A DNA stretch of 64,000 bases. Origin: an uncultured Caulobacterales bacterium (GTDB lineage Bacteria; Pseudomonadota; Alphaproteobacteria; Caulobacterales; Caulobacteraceae). Shown in pieces: positions 44,044-51,920 of this stretch. Numbering within the stretch: the stretch's first letter is position 1; each line of letters opens with the position of its first letter. The notes beneath the pieces are model-generated. The model worked only from the letters and a program-made list of their open reading frames with translations, was not told the origin of the DNA and did not search any database. A program made the translations under genes and the position numbers. The stretch spans positions 23,264 to 87,263 of the forward strand of contig CAILTK010000035.1 in NCBI GenBank assembly GCA_903837135.1. Direction: 5' to 3'.

Positions 44044-44312
44044 AGCCGGAGTGGGTCGCGGTCTGGGTGGCGGTGAGCGCGATTGTGGTGGGCCTGCTGG
44101 TCCAGGCCCTCCTGATCGCCTTCCACCTCGGGCGCCATTCGGCCAGGCTGAGCATGGTCGAGAAAGCCTGCCAGGACGCCTCCGCCTCCGCCGGCGTCCT
44201 CGCCGCCCTGACCGCCACGGTGCACGCTCTGAAGGAACAGGTAGGGGCGCTGGATCACACCATCCGGAACCTGCTGATGCGACGCGGCGAGCAGGCGCGG
44301 GGAGCGGAATGA
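44040..44312 (+). CDS. Small membrane/coiled-coil protein
   Basis: 90 residues starting with GTG 44040, overlapping the Rz-like stop. One hydrophobic helix (WVAVSAIVVGLLVQALLIAFHLG, about 8-30), then an amphipathic helical tail (LAALTATVHALKEQVGALDHTIRNLLMRR). Possibly an accessory lysis or anti-holin type protein; function not known. Confidence 0.55.
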   Translation: MKPEWVAVWVAVSAIVVGLLVQALLIAFHLGRHSARLSMVEKACQDASASAGVLAALTATVHALKEQVGALDHTIRNLLMRRGEQARGAE

Positions 44313-44410
44313 GCCCTGTTCTGAAGCAGCCGTAGCCGCCCTCTAACGTCGCGCAAGCCGCGCAGCCGGCCGCCGAAGCGGCGGCGCCTCGACCCAATCC
44401 GGAAACCTCC

Positions 44411-44524
44411 ATGAAACGCTCATCCCGGCGCGGGTCCCCCGCGCCCGCCGCTGCGCCATGCGCCGCGGTCGGACCGCCGCGTCCGCTTCTCAAGACCCTC
44501 AGCTCGCGAGGGTCGCGCCCATGA
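44411..44524 (+). CDS. Tiny Arg/Pro-rich leader ORF preceding the toxin gene
   Basis: 37 residues beginning MKRSSRRGSPAPAAAP, ending LSSRGSRP; stop TGA overlaps the next ATG (ATGA, 44521-44524). It parallels the 58-residue leader at 38430 in its first residues (MK..xRRG..AP), basic-Pro composition and stop/start overlap. Too short for certainty; the parallel arrangement is the evidence. Confidence 0.4.
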   Translation: MKRSSRRGSPAPAAAPCAAVGPPRPLLKTLSSRGSRP

Positions 44525-46287
44525 TCTACGGCGACGACTACGGCGAGGGCGACCTCTACGGCGACATCGCCTACGCCGACACGCCCCCGGCCCAGGCCCA
44601 GGCCGGGATGAGCGCCAATGGTCAGCCCCCCCCGGCCGTCTGGCCCATCCGCGGGCCAGGCGCGCCCGAAGCGGGCCAGCGGGTCACCGAGCAACAGGCC
44701 CGGTTTTTCAACTCAGCCCCGCCGGCGCCTCCCGGAGATCCAGGGGCGCCTGGGTCTTCCACCTATTTCCCTTTCTACGACACACCGAGCCTGACCGGCG
44801 CGCCTGGCAGCTTTCACGTCACCCTGGACGGGCAGCTCGTCTCGCCCGCCGGGGCGACAACGCCCACCACATCGGCGGCGGCGCAGGCGGCTCCGGTCCC
44901 CGAGGCAAAGGCGCCGGCTCCAACAGCTTCAAGCAACGCCGCCCCGGACGGGGGGGCGCTTCCTCTGCCACTGCCTCTGCCGGTCCCGCCCGGGCCCGGC
45001 GACAGCTTGCTGCCGTTGCCGTCCGATCCGACCGTGGGCGCCGATCCTGATCCTGCTGGCGCGGGGCAGCAGTCGTTCCCCCCACCGTCTTCGACGTCGC
45101 CGGGTAGTGCTGCAGGACCCGGGTTCGGCTTGCTGAACCGCCACGCGAACCTTTCGCCGCCGCCGCCGCTCGCCAAGCCGCCTCCACGTCCCCTGATCGG
45201 CGGACCCAACCCGTCCTGGACTGGCGACGCCAACAGCCGGCCGAACATGTCCGTCGGGGAGGATGTGGGTCGTTCGCTCTTCACCGGCGTGGAGAAGGGC
45301 TTGACGGGCATCGTAGGGCTGCCGGGGAGTGCGGACGACTGGCTGAACAAGCGGGCGAACGACGGAATCGTCGGGGTGGGACAGGCGTTCGGTCTGGTCA
45401 AGGATCCCGAGGGTCTGCGCCGCCGACTCAATGCAGCGTCGGACGCTCAGCGCCGACGCTCCGCTCTTACACGATACACGATCGACGATCTTGACCGAAT
45501 GACCCAGTCGGCGCTGGGCCCCTATCACACGCCCCAGACGCTGCCTGGCCGGTTCGCTTACGAAGTCGGTCAGAACGCGCCGACCGCACTGCTTCCCGGC
45601 GGCATGCTGCTTCGCGTCGCCCGCGTCGCCGCGCCTGCGCTTGGCTCGGTGATCGCCGGTGAGGCGACCAATCAAAACCCTTGGGCGAAGGCGGCTGGTC
45701 AGCTCCTCGGCGGCGGATTGGTGGCTGGCGGCGAAAGCGCGCTTGCGAGGGGCGGGCGCATTTCCGCTAGCGTTGCTCCGCAAGCAGCTCCGACTGACGT
45801 CGCCCCCTCCATAGCGGAGACGTCAGGTGCAAACCCCATTTCGGCAAATGACGTACCGCCGCCGTTTAAAGAACGGGACGCTATCCGCAAGGCTGGAAAC
45901 CGCCGTCTCTTCGTGGGCGCTACTCCGGATAAATTCTCCAAGACCGGGGCTCTCGTTGTGGAACGCATGAGGTCGGAGGGCAGGATACTTGGCGATGGTC
46001 CGCTCTTGAGGGGGAATCCCAACGGACTTCAACTTATTACAAGAGATGGCACTGTGGTCGACATCGACGGTCGGGTTGATATGTCGCACAAAACTCCCGT
46101 AGTCTCATATTGGAACGAGGTGGGCCGTTTTCATGGAGCCAGATCGCCGCCCGTGCGTCAATTCATGCTTGATCCGGAAAACTATGAACTGGAGCACAGT
46201 TCGACAAATCGCGCTGCTGGCGCACGGCTGAGAATGAAATATCTCCCGCCTGTTACACAAGGAGAGGCCCTTGAAGGTAAAAGATGA
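44521..46287 (+). CDS. Polymorphic-toxin-like protein with C-terminal GH-E nuclease domain
   Basis: 588 residues from ATG 44521 (an earlier in-frame ATG at 44458 overlaps the leader ORF). Residues 1-250 are Pro/Ala/Gly-rich and disordered, with an acidic-Tyr start (MIYGDDYGEGDLYGD). A helical middle follows (about 250-440). The last ~110 residues match GH-E-type HNH nucleases: RVDMSHKTPVV (usual D-M-G-H-K), then FMLDPENYELEHSSTNRAAG (usual NPxNYxxExPxxNRS). The Gly before His is Ser here. Probably a DNA- or RNA-cleaving toxin. The next gene starts inside its end, as immunity genes do. Confidence 0.8.
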   Translation: MIYGDDYGEGDLYGDIAYADTPPAQAQAGMSANGQPPPAVWPIRGPGAPEAGQRVTEQQARFFNSAPPAPPGDPGAPGSSTYFPFYDTPSLTGAPGSFHVTLDGQLVSPAGATTPTTSAAAQAAPVPEAKAPAPTASSNAAPDGGALPLPLPLPVPPGPGDSLLPLPSDPTVGADPDPAGAGQQSFPPPSSTSPGSAAGPGFGLLNRHANLSPPPPLAKPPPRPLIGGPNPSWTGDANSRPNMSVGEDVGRSLFTGVEKGLTGIVGLPGSADDWLNKRANDGIVGVGQAFGLVKDPEGLRRRLNAASDAQRRRSALTRYTIDDLDRMTQSALGPYHTPQTLPGRFAYEVGQNAPTALLPGGMLLRVARVAAPALGSVIAGEATNQNPWAKAAGQLLGGGLVAGGESALARGGRISASVAPQAAPTDVAPSIAETSGANPISANDVPPPFKERDAIRKAGNRRLFVGATPDKFSKTGALVVERMRSEGRILGDGPLLRGNPNGLQLITRDGTVVDIDGRVDMSHKTPVVSYWNEVGRFHGARSPPVRQFMLDPENYELEHSSTNRAAGARLRMKYLPPVTQGEALEGKR

Positions 46288-46717
46288 ATCGAGAAAAGAG
46301 CTCGATGATGTTACATATCAGAGAATAAAATCATATTGTGAAGATGGCGACAAGCTCGCAGAGTCCGGATCTTACGATGCGGCGATTATGAAATATAACG
46401 AAGCTTTTCAGCTGGTTCCTCAACCGAGGGAGGAGTGGAACGCATCGACGTGGATATTGATCGCGATAGGTGACGCAGCTTTCTTGGCTGGCTACAATGA
46501 ATTTGCTCGGGAGGTGTTTCAAGATGTGATGTATTGTCCAGGGGCGATCGGAAATCCATTTGTCCATCTACGACTTGGCCAGGTCCTGTTCGACGCGGGC
46601 GAGTTAGATAAGGCGGCGGATGAGCTGATGAGAGCCTATATTGGTGGTGAATACGATGTATTTTCCGAAGAGGATCCGAAATATTTCGAGTTCCTCAAGA
46701 CTAGGGCCGTGATTTAG
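46271..46717 (+). CDS. TPR-like protein, probable immunity partner
   Basis: 148 residues starting with TTG 46271; AAGGAG at 46259-46264 decides this start. It overlaps the toxin gene by 17 bp. Helical pairs resemble tetratricopeptide repeats: CEDGDKLAESGSYDAAIMKYNEAFQLVP, LIAIGDAAFLAGYNEFAREVFQDV and VHLRLGQVLFDAGELDKAADELMRAY. Acidic overall, no signal peptide, so cytoplasmic. AT-rich DNA. A neutralising role against the nuclease upstream is inferred from overlap, acidity and location. Confidence 0.7.
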   Translation: MKVKDESRKELDDVTYQRIKSYCEDGDKLAESGSYDAAIMKYNEAFQLVPQPREEWNASTWILIAIGDAAFLAGYNEFAREVFQDVMYCPGAIGNPFVHLRLGQVLFDAGELDKAADELMRAYIGGEYDVFSEEDPKYFEFLKTRAVI

Positions 46718-46853
46718 GGTGACTCGCGTTCCCAACGTGATCGCCTTCCGTCGCATTCAATCATCAATTTCGTAGCCGAGGCGCGTCGATCAAACCTTAA
46801 ATTTTGACGACGTTCTTCAGTTTGGCTATCGGTCATGTAGTGCGGGGGGTAGA

Positions 46854-47633
46854 ATGTTCGGGCTCAAAAATCGTCGCCCGACTTCGGAAGACGCAGCGGT
46901 CAGGGCGTACCTTCTCAAGTTCGTGGTCGTCAGTGCGCTTGCTTTGCCGCCTAAGGATTTGCTGGACGCCATGTCCTCGACATGGCCCCAGTCAGACCGG
47001 GACGGATTTTCCAAGGACTTGGCGGCCAACAGACGCGCGCGCAGGGACAGCCTTGGCCGCTGGAAGGCTCGGCTTTCCCCCAAGGAAGATTTGTTCTCGA
47101 GTGTCTCGCCCGAGCGGATCACGCCTCAACGACACGCCGACGCGCTTTGGCGGCTTGAGTCGTTTCAGACGCTCCTATGGGCGCTCGGTCTTGTCGATCG
47201 CCTCCCGGGTTATGACGCCCAGGCGGATCAAGACCTGCTGAAAACGTTTCCGCCCTCGGGCGAAATCGGCGTGTATCTCAAGCAGGCCCGCCTGCGGCCC
47301 TCGGCCGAGATCGAGCGCCAGCGTGATTTGGCGGAGCTCTGGCATTGGCGCAGCAGAACCCGCTGGCTGATCGAGACGGGGGCGCCGCTGAGCGCTGCAT
47401 CGGGCTTCGAGAGCTACGACCAGATCGTTCGGTCCATCGCCACCAAGGATGCCGGCGGGATCGGCCCGGTAACAGACGAAGATTTCACAGCCTTTGGCAA
47501 AGCCTATCGCGACCTGACCGAGGACCAGTGGTCCATCGTTCGCTCCATCACCATGGAGCGGCATTTCGCGCTCAACTGGCTGTGCGGTTATGCCCCCGGC
47601 AACCAATGGGACGACACGCCGACCGATACGTGA
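46854..47633 (+). CDS. DUF4272 protein, candidate second immunity protein
   Basis: 259 residues from ATG 46854 (GGGGGGT upstream). Features of DUF4272: SLGRWKARLSPKEDLF, ALWRLESFQTLLWALGLVDRLPGYD, then ELWHWRSRTRWLI and the C-terminal ERHFALNWLCGYAPGNQWDDTPTDT, a strongly typical end for the family. DUF4272 proteins often occur as immunity genes next to polymorphic toxins. It could be an orphan immunity gene left after toxin-domain replacement. The DNA between it and the TPR gene is AT-rich. Confidence 0.75.
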   Translation: MFGLKNRRPTSEDAAVRAYLLKFVVVSALALPPKDLLDAMSSTWPQSDRDGFSKDLAANRRARRDSLGRWKARLSPKEDLFSSVSPERITPQRHADALWRLESFQTLLWALGLVDRLPGYDAQADQDLLKTFPPSGEIGVYLKQARLRPSAEIERQRDLAELWHWRSRTRWLIETGAPLSAASGFESYDQIVRSIATKDAGGIGPVTDEDFTAFGKAYRDLTEDQWSIVRSITMERHFALNWLCGYAPGNQWDDTPTDT

Positions 47634-48260
47634 GGGATCCACATCGGGGCAGTCTTTGGCGCCCTTCAAATAGGTATCACATCGACCTATTCTTCCGGTC
47701 GAGGCGCGGTCGTGAGCCTCGGCAGGGCGTCAAAGATTAGTAACCACGCGGCCGGATTCGTGATCCAAACTCTTATCTTGAGGGACGAGCTCTTTGTATA
47801 GGGATGCGCGCTATGGTATCTATTAATTTGTTGAAATGGATATTTTCTCGTCTCGCATCTGATGCGATCGATGATATCTATACGATGCAAAAGCCGGAAA
47901 TTTATCAAAAATACGTTTATTAACAATTATTGTGTGGTCGGAAGGGGAGTTTTCGCTCTGGGCTAGTCTGGACGCGTAATATTTAGTCTGGTCTACTAAG
48001 GAGCGTCTGCTATCCAGTCAAAGTGGGCGTTGTCGAAGTCAGCATTCGGCCGCATCACCCTCCGCACACCTTCCCCCCCTTGCGCGCGAAGTCGGCTTCG
48101 GGCCCCAGCCCAACCCAGAGGCGGCGTTCGCCGGGTCTGCCGCGGCGGCGCTCCTTCTCGGAACCGTCACGCCCGTCCCGCGCCATCCCTTCGCTCCGGC
48201 GACCCTCGCCGACTTGATCCTGCTTCCCGCAACGGGATAACTGCCGGCGGGGGGCCGGAA
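47634..48260. other. Intergenic region at the right border of the phage element
   Basis: 627 bp. The left half (to about 48000) is AT-rich and contains a possible tiny ORF of 36 codons (47813-47923, ATG with AGGGA upstream) and the repeated word TAGTCTGG twice at about 47965-47990. The right part carries one copy of a 71-bp direct repeat (48062-48132). The upstream frame of the AAA+ gene is open through here but the protein so read is basic and non-conserved. Confidence 0.4.
48062..48132. repeat. Direct repeat copy 1 (71 bp)
   Basis: About 67 of 71 bases match the segment at 53177-53247, same orientation. In copy 2 this is the 3' coding end of the secreted-protein gene (residues ...RRWVGLGPEADFARKGGK...); copy 1 has no gene in front of it and is therefore a remnant. 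Confidence 0.8.
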
Positions 48261-51200
48261 TTGACCTGGGTTTTCATTGCCGCGGCGGTTGTGATGGTGC
48301 TGGCGGCCATTCCGCAGATCAGCGCACGGTGGCGCGCGCGTGCGGGGCCGGCGCCGACCGCGGCGGCGGCGGCGGCGCCGCCGCCCTTGACGGGAACCGT
48401 GCTGCCGGCGGCCACGCCCGTGGAGCGGCTGCAGGCGCTGTCGCAGGCCCTGGAGAGCCAGGCGGAGAACACCGCCCATCCGCGCGACCTTTTGACCTTC
48501 GCCGCCTTCAAGGAGGCGGTGGAGATCCTGGCCTCCGACGCGGTCGATCTGGCGACCCTGCGCCAATATGCGCTCGGCCGGCTGTGGGCCCTGTCGTGCG
48601 CCGCATTCGAGGCCCTGCGCGTCCGGCCCGACCGGCAGGCCTTCCTGGAGGCGGCGACGGCGCAGTGGCGCACCTATTCTCCGGGGACCCTGCATTTCGT
48701 GCTGCGCTATTTCAGCAGCCTTCAAACCCGGCCCGCCCTCGGCGATCCGGTCACCCTGGCGCACGACTGGTGGTCGAACCACGCCATGCTGATCGAGAGC
48801 TTCCGCGAGTATTTCGACGCGCGCCAGGCGCTGAACGACCCTCTCGTGTTCGGCCCCGCCCTCCTGGCGGCGCAGGTCGACCTCGGGGCGATGGAGCGCT
48901 TTCTATCCCTGATCGACCATCCGGTCGCCCTGGGGCTGGCGGCGGAGCTCAAGCGCTGGAAGGCCGCGCGGATCGACGAGCGCGCTCTGTCGACCTTCGG
49001 CCGGTTCTGGCCGCCGCAGCCGGAGGAGATCCTGGTCGAGCCCGAGCCCTGGCGCGCGGCGCTGGAGCGGGCCGTGGAGGCGGTGGCTTCCGAGCGTCCG
49101 CGCTCGGTGGTGGTGATCGGCGGGCCGCGCATCGGCAAGTCAGGGTTCCTGCGGCTGCTCGGCGAACGGCTGGCCCTCGAGGGCTGGCGGGTGTTCGAGG
49201 CGACCGCCGCCGACCTGATGGCCGACCAGATCTATTTCGGCCAGTTCGAGGGCCGGATCCGCGAGACCGTGGCCGAGCTCGACGCCGGCAAGAAGGTGGT
49301 CTGGTGCGTGGGCGACCTGCAGCAGCTGGCGCAGAGCGGCGCGCACAAGAGCCAGGCGGCGAGCATTCTGGACCAGATCTGGCCGGCCATCGCCGCGGGC
49401 CGGCTCCTGGTGCTGGCCGAGGCCGATCCGGACGGGGCCAGCCGGACCCTGCAGAGCCGGCCGTCCCTGCGCATGCTGGTCGAGCTCGTGCGGCTGTCGC
49501 CGTTCGACGACGCGGAGATCCGCAGCTTCGTCGATGGGGTGTCGCGGACGCTCGAGGCGCGGCGCGGGGTCCTGGTCACGCGCGAGGCGCGGGAGGCGGC
49601 GATGCACTACGGCCTGCAGTACCTGCGCGCCGCCGACGCCCCGGGCGTGCTGGCCGACGTCCTGAAGCGGGCCGGGGACCGCGCCCTGGCCGAGGCCGAC
49701 GGGACCCTGGCCGGTCTCTCGCCGGACCAGGGGCGGCCGGTGGACGCCGACCATGTGATCCAGGCCATTTCGCTGATGACCGGCCTGCCGATGGACATCC
49801 TCGACGAGCGCGACCCGATCGAGCTGTCGGCCATCCGGCGCTATTTCGGCGAGCGCGTGATCGGCCAGGACGAGGCGGTGGCGGTGGTGGTCGACCGCAT
49901 CGCCATGCTGAAGGCCGGGCTGGTCGATCCACACAAGCCGATCGGCGTCTTCCTGTTCGCCGGGCCGACGGGGACCGGAAAGACCGAACTGGCCAAGACC
50001 CTGGCCGACTTCCTGTTCGGCTCGCCCGACCGGCTGGTGCGGCTCGACATGAGCGAGTTCCAGGCGGCCGAGACCGTGTCCAAGATCGTCGGCGAGCGCG
50101 GGACCGGCGGCGCGGGCGATCCCCTGGTGGAGCGCATCCGCAAGCAGCCGTTCTCGGTGGTGCTGCTCGACGAGTTCGAGAAGGCGCATAGCAACGTCTG
50201 GGACCTGTTCCTGCAGGTGTTCGACGATGGCCGGCTGACCGACGCCAACGGCCATACGGTGGACTTTCGCCACACCATCATCATCCTCACCTCCAACCTG
50301 GGGGCGACCAGCCATCGCTCGTCGGGCATGGGGTTCGGCCAGGCCAGGGACGTGTTCGCCGAGCAGCAGGTGATCGCCGCGATCGAGCGGGCGTTCCGGC
50401 CCGAGTTCGTCAACCGGCTCGACCGGATCGTGGTGTTCCGCCCGCTGACCCGCGCGGTGCTCTATCAGATCCTGCGCAAGGAGCTGGCCGCGGTGCTTCG
50501 GCGGCGCGGGCTGCGCAATCGCGAGTGGGCGGTGGAGTGGGAGCCCTCGGCGCTCGACTTCCTGCTCGAGCGGGGATTCTCGCCCGAGCTCGGGGCCCGG
50601 CCGCTGAAGCGCGCGATCGACCAGTATCTGCTGGCCCCGCTGGCGGCCACCCTGGTGGAGCACCGCTTTCCGGAAGGAGACCAGTTCCTGTTCGTGCGCG
50701 GCGGGGCCGGCGCGCTGGAGGTGGAGTTCCTCGATCCGAACGGAGAGGCCGGCGCGGAGAGTGTCGGTCCAGAGGGCGACGGCGACATCGAACTGGGCGG
50801 ACCGACCCTGGCGGCCCTGGTGCTGAAGCCGCGCGACAGCGACGCGGCGCGCCATCTGCTGCGCCGGCGCCAGGAGGCCCTGGACGAGACCCTGGCCTCG
50901 GCGCTGTGGATGGACCTCAAGCAGACGCTCACCGCCGCGGCGGCGGATCCGGAGATCTGGACCCACCCCGGGCGCAGCGCCGTGTTCTCCGGCCTCAACC
51001 TGATCGACCGGGTGCGCGAGGCGGCCGACACGGTGTCGCGGCTGGCGGCGCGGCTGCCGCCGGCGGCGCGAGCCGACGCAGGGAGCGCGGCGCTGATCGG
51101 CCGGTTGGCCCTGCAGCTCCACCTGGTGGAGGGCGGCGTCGCCGATGCGCTCGAGGGCGCTCCGGCGGACGCCATCGTGCGGGTAGACGGATCGATGGAG

Positions 51201-51650
51201 GACGGCGGCGCGGCCGACGAGGCGGCGAAGGCCTGGGCGCGGCGCGTGTTCGCCATGTACCAGGGTTGGGCCGAGCGGCGGCGCATGAAGCTGCGCGTGC
51301 TCGCCGGCGACGGCGGCGGCGCCATCCTGGCGGTGTCCGGCTTCGGCGCCTTCCGCACCCTGTCGGCGGAGGCCGGGCTGCATGTACTGGAGGCGTCCGG
51401 CGAGGACTCCGCGCGACGGCTGACGGCGCGGGTGCGGGTCTGCGAAGAGCCCTCCGGCGATCTGTCGCCCCCGACCTACGCCCACGCCCTCAGGGCTATC
51501 GACGCCTCACCCCGCCCTCAGATCATCGTCCGCCGCTACCGCGAGCACCCCGCGCCCCTGGTGCGCGACACCGCCAGCGGCGGCCGCAGCGGCCAGCTGG
51601 AGCCGGTATTGGACGGTGACTTCGACCTGATCTTCGATCGGGGGGCGTGA
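48261..51650 (+). CDS. Membrane-anchored Clp-like AAA+ ATPase fused to a release-factor-like (PCRF) C-terminus
   Basis: 1129 residues from TTG 48261, which starts directly with a membrane anchor (about 2-17). A helical region (50-260) leads to AAA+ module 1 with Walker A GGPRIGKS (287-294) but no Asp-Glu Walker B. AAA+ module 2 is canonical ClpA/ClpB: GPTGTGKT (568-575), LLDEFEKAH (D637, E638), sensor Asn679, ELGARPLKRAI with R780. Residues ~865-1060 resemble RF2 domains 1-2: ADPEIWTHPGRSA, then AAKAWARRVFAMYQGWAERRRMKLRVL and FRTLSAEAGLHVL. No GGQ or stop-codon tripeptide follows; instead VRRYREHPAPLVRD and VLDGDFDLI. Role unknown; unfolding near ribosomes is speculation. Confidence 0.85.
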   Translation: MTWVFIAAAVVMVLAAIPQISARWRARAGPAPTAAAAAAPPPLTGTVLPAATPVERLQALSQALESQAENTAHPRDLLTFAAFKEAVEILASDAVDLATLRQYALGRLWALSCAAFEALRVRPDRQAFLEAATAQWRTYSPGTLHFVLRYFSSLQTRPALGDPVTLAHDWWSNHAMLIESFREYFDARQALNDPLVFGPALLAAQVDLGAMERFLSLIDHPVALGLAAELKRWKAARIDERALSTFGRFWPPQPEEILVEPEPWRAALERAVEAVASERPRSVVVIGGPRIGKSGFLRLLGERLALEGWRVFEATAADLMADQIYFGQFEGRIRETVAELDAGKKVVWCVGDLQQLAQSGAHKSQAASILDQIWPAIAAGRLLVLAEADPDGASRTLQSRPSLRMLVELVRLSPFDDAEIRSFVDGVSRTLEARRGVLVTREAREAAMHYGLQYLRAADAPGVLADVLKRAGDRALAEADGTLAGLSPDQGRPVDADHVIQAISLMTGLPMDILDERDPIELSAIRRYFGERVIGQDEAVAVVVDRIAMLKAGLVDPHKPIGVFLFAGPTGTGKTELAKTLADFLFGSPDRLVRLDMSEFQAAETVSKIVGERGTGGAGDPLVERIRKQPFSVVLLDEFEKAHSNVWDLFLQVFDDGRLTDANGHTVDFRHTIIILTSNLGATSHRSSGMGFGQARDVFAEQQVIAAIERAFRPEFVNRLDRIVVFRPLTRAVLYQILRKELAAVLRRRGLRNREWAVEWEPSALDFLLERGFSPELGARPLKRAIDQYLLAPLAATLVEHRFPEGDQFLFVRGGAGALEVEFLDPNGEAGAESVGPEGDGDIELGGPTLAALVLKPRDSDAARHLLRRRQEALDETLASALWMDLKQTLTAAAADPEIWTHPGRSAVFSGLNLIDRVREAADTVSRLAARLPPAARADAGSAALIGRLALQLHLVEGGVADALEGAPADAIVRVDGSMEDGGAADEAAKAWARRVFAMYQGWAERRRMKLRVLAGDGGGAILAVSGFGAFRTLSAEAGLHVLEASGEDSARRLTARVRVCEEPSGDLSPPTYAHALRAIDASPRPQIIVRRYREHPAPLVRDTASGGRSGQLEPVLDGDFDLIFDRGA

Positions 51651-51765
51651 GGGCGGGAGCGCTAACCTGCGTTGCGATGCGGCCGTCGCCAGCTCCGTCA
51701 GCTCAGCTCAGTGACAGCGGACACATGGAATCCATGCCGCTGCCACGCCGCCTGCCGCAGGCTGC

Positions 51766-51800
51766 GGCCTGCGAAGGAAGTTGAGTCGCCTTCGCAGGCC
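51766..51800. terminator. Perfect 12-bp stem hairpin downstream of the AAA+ gene
   Basis: GGCCTGCGAAGG (51766-51777) pairs perfectly with CCTTCGCAGGCC (51789-51800) over an 11-base loop, about 115 bp after the AAA+ stop codon. No T-tract, so either a Rho-assisted end or a repeat element. Confidence 0.45.
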
Positions 51801-51920
51801 TTCGACCTGGTCCAGTCAGCTCCGGCGCCGATTACAGGAGCTTAACTCGCCCTGGGCAGCCCAGGATCATAAGACAGATCCAGCCAGTAGAGCGCGCCAA
51901 TCCTGGCCAGGAGAGTACGC

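Larger units (their letters stand above)
21484..47633. mobile_element. Phage-derived element with SU10-like head genes and toxin/immunity cassettes
   Basis: A block of phage genes, almost all on the plus strand: terminase, portal, scaffold, capsid, adaptor, tail and spike genes, then holin-like, endolysin and spanin genes, with accessory genes between and after them. Left border: before the TTG-started gene at 21484, after the host transporter. Right border: after the DUF4272 gene. No integrase, repressor, replication gene, tRNA or obvious att repeat was seen at these borders. It could be a defective prophage or a domesticated particle; the borders are inferred from gene content. Confidence 0.75.

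Noticed and set aside
48030..48260. N-terminal extension of the AAA+ protein by 77 residues
   Set aside because: It would be basic and unstructured, covers the duplicated 71-bp repeat and removes the membrane anchor from the N-terminus; TTG 48261 is preferred.
49140..51485. 781-residue minus-strand open frame under the AAA+ gene
   Set aside because: Composition is the complement of the AAA+ codons (Gln/His/Arg/Leu-rich), no recognisable motif.
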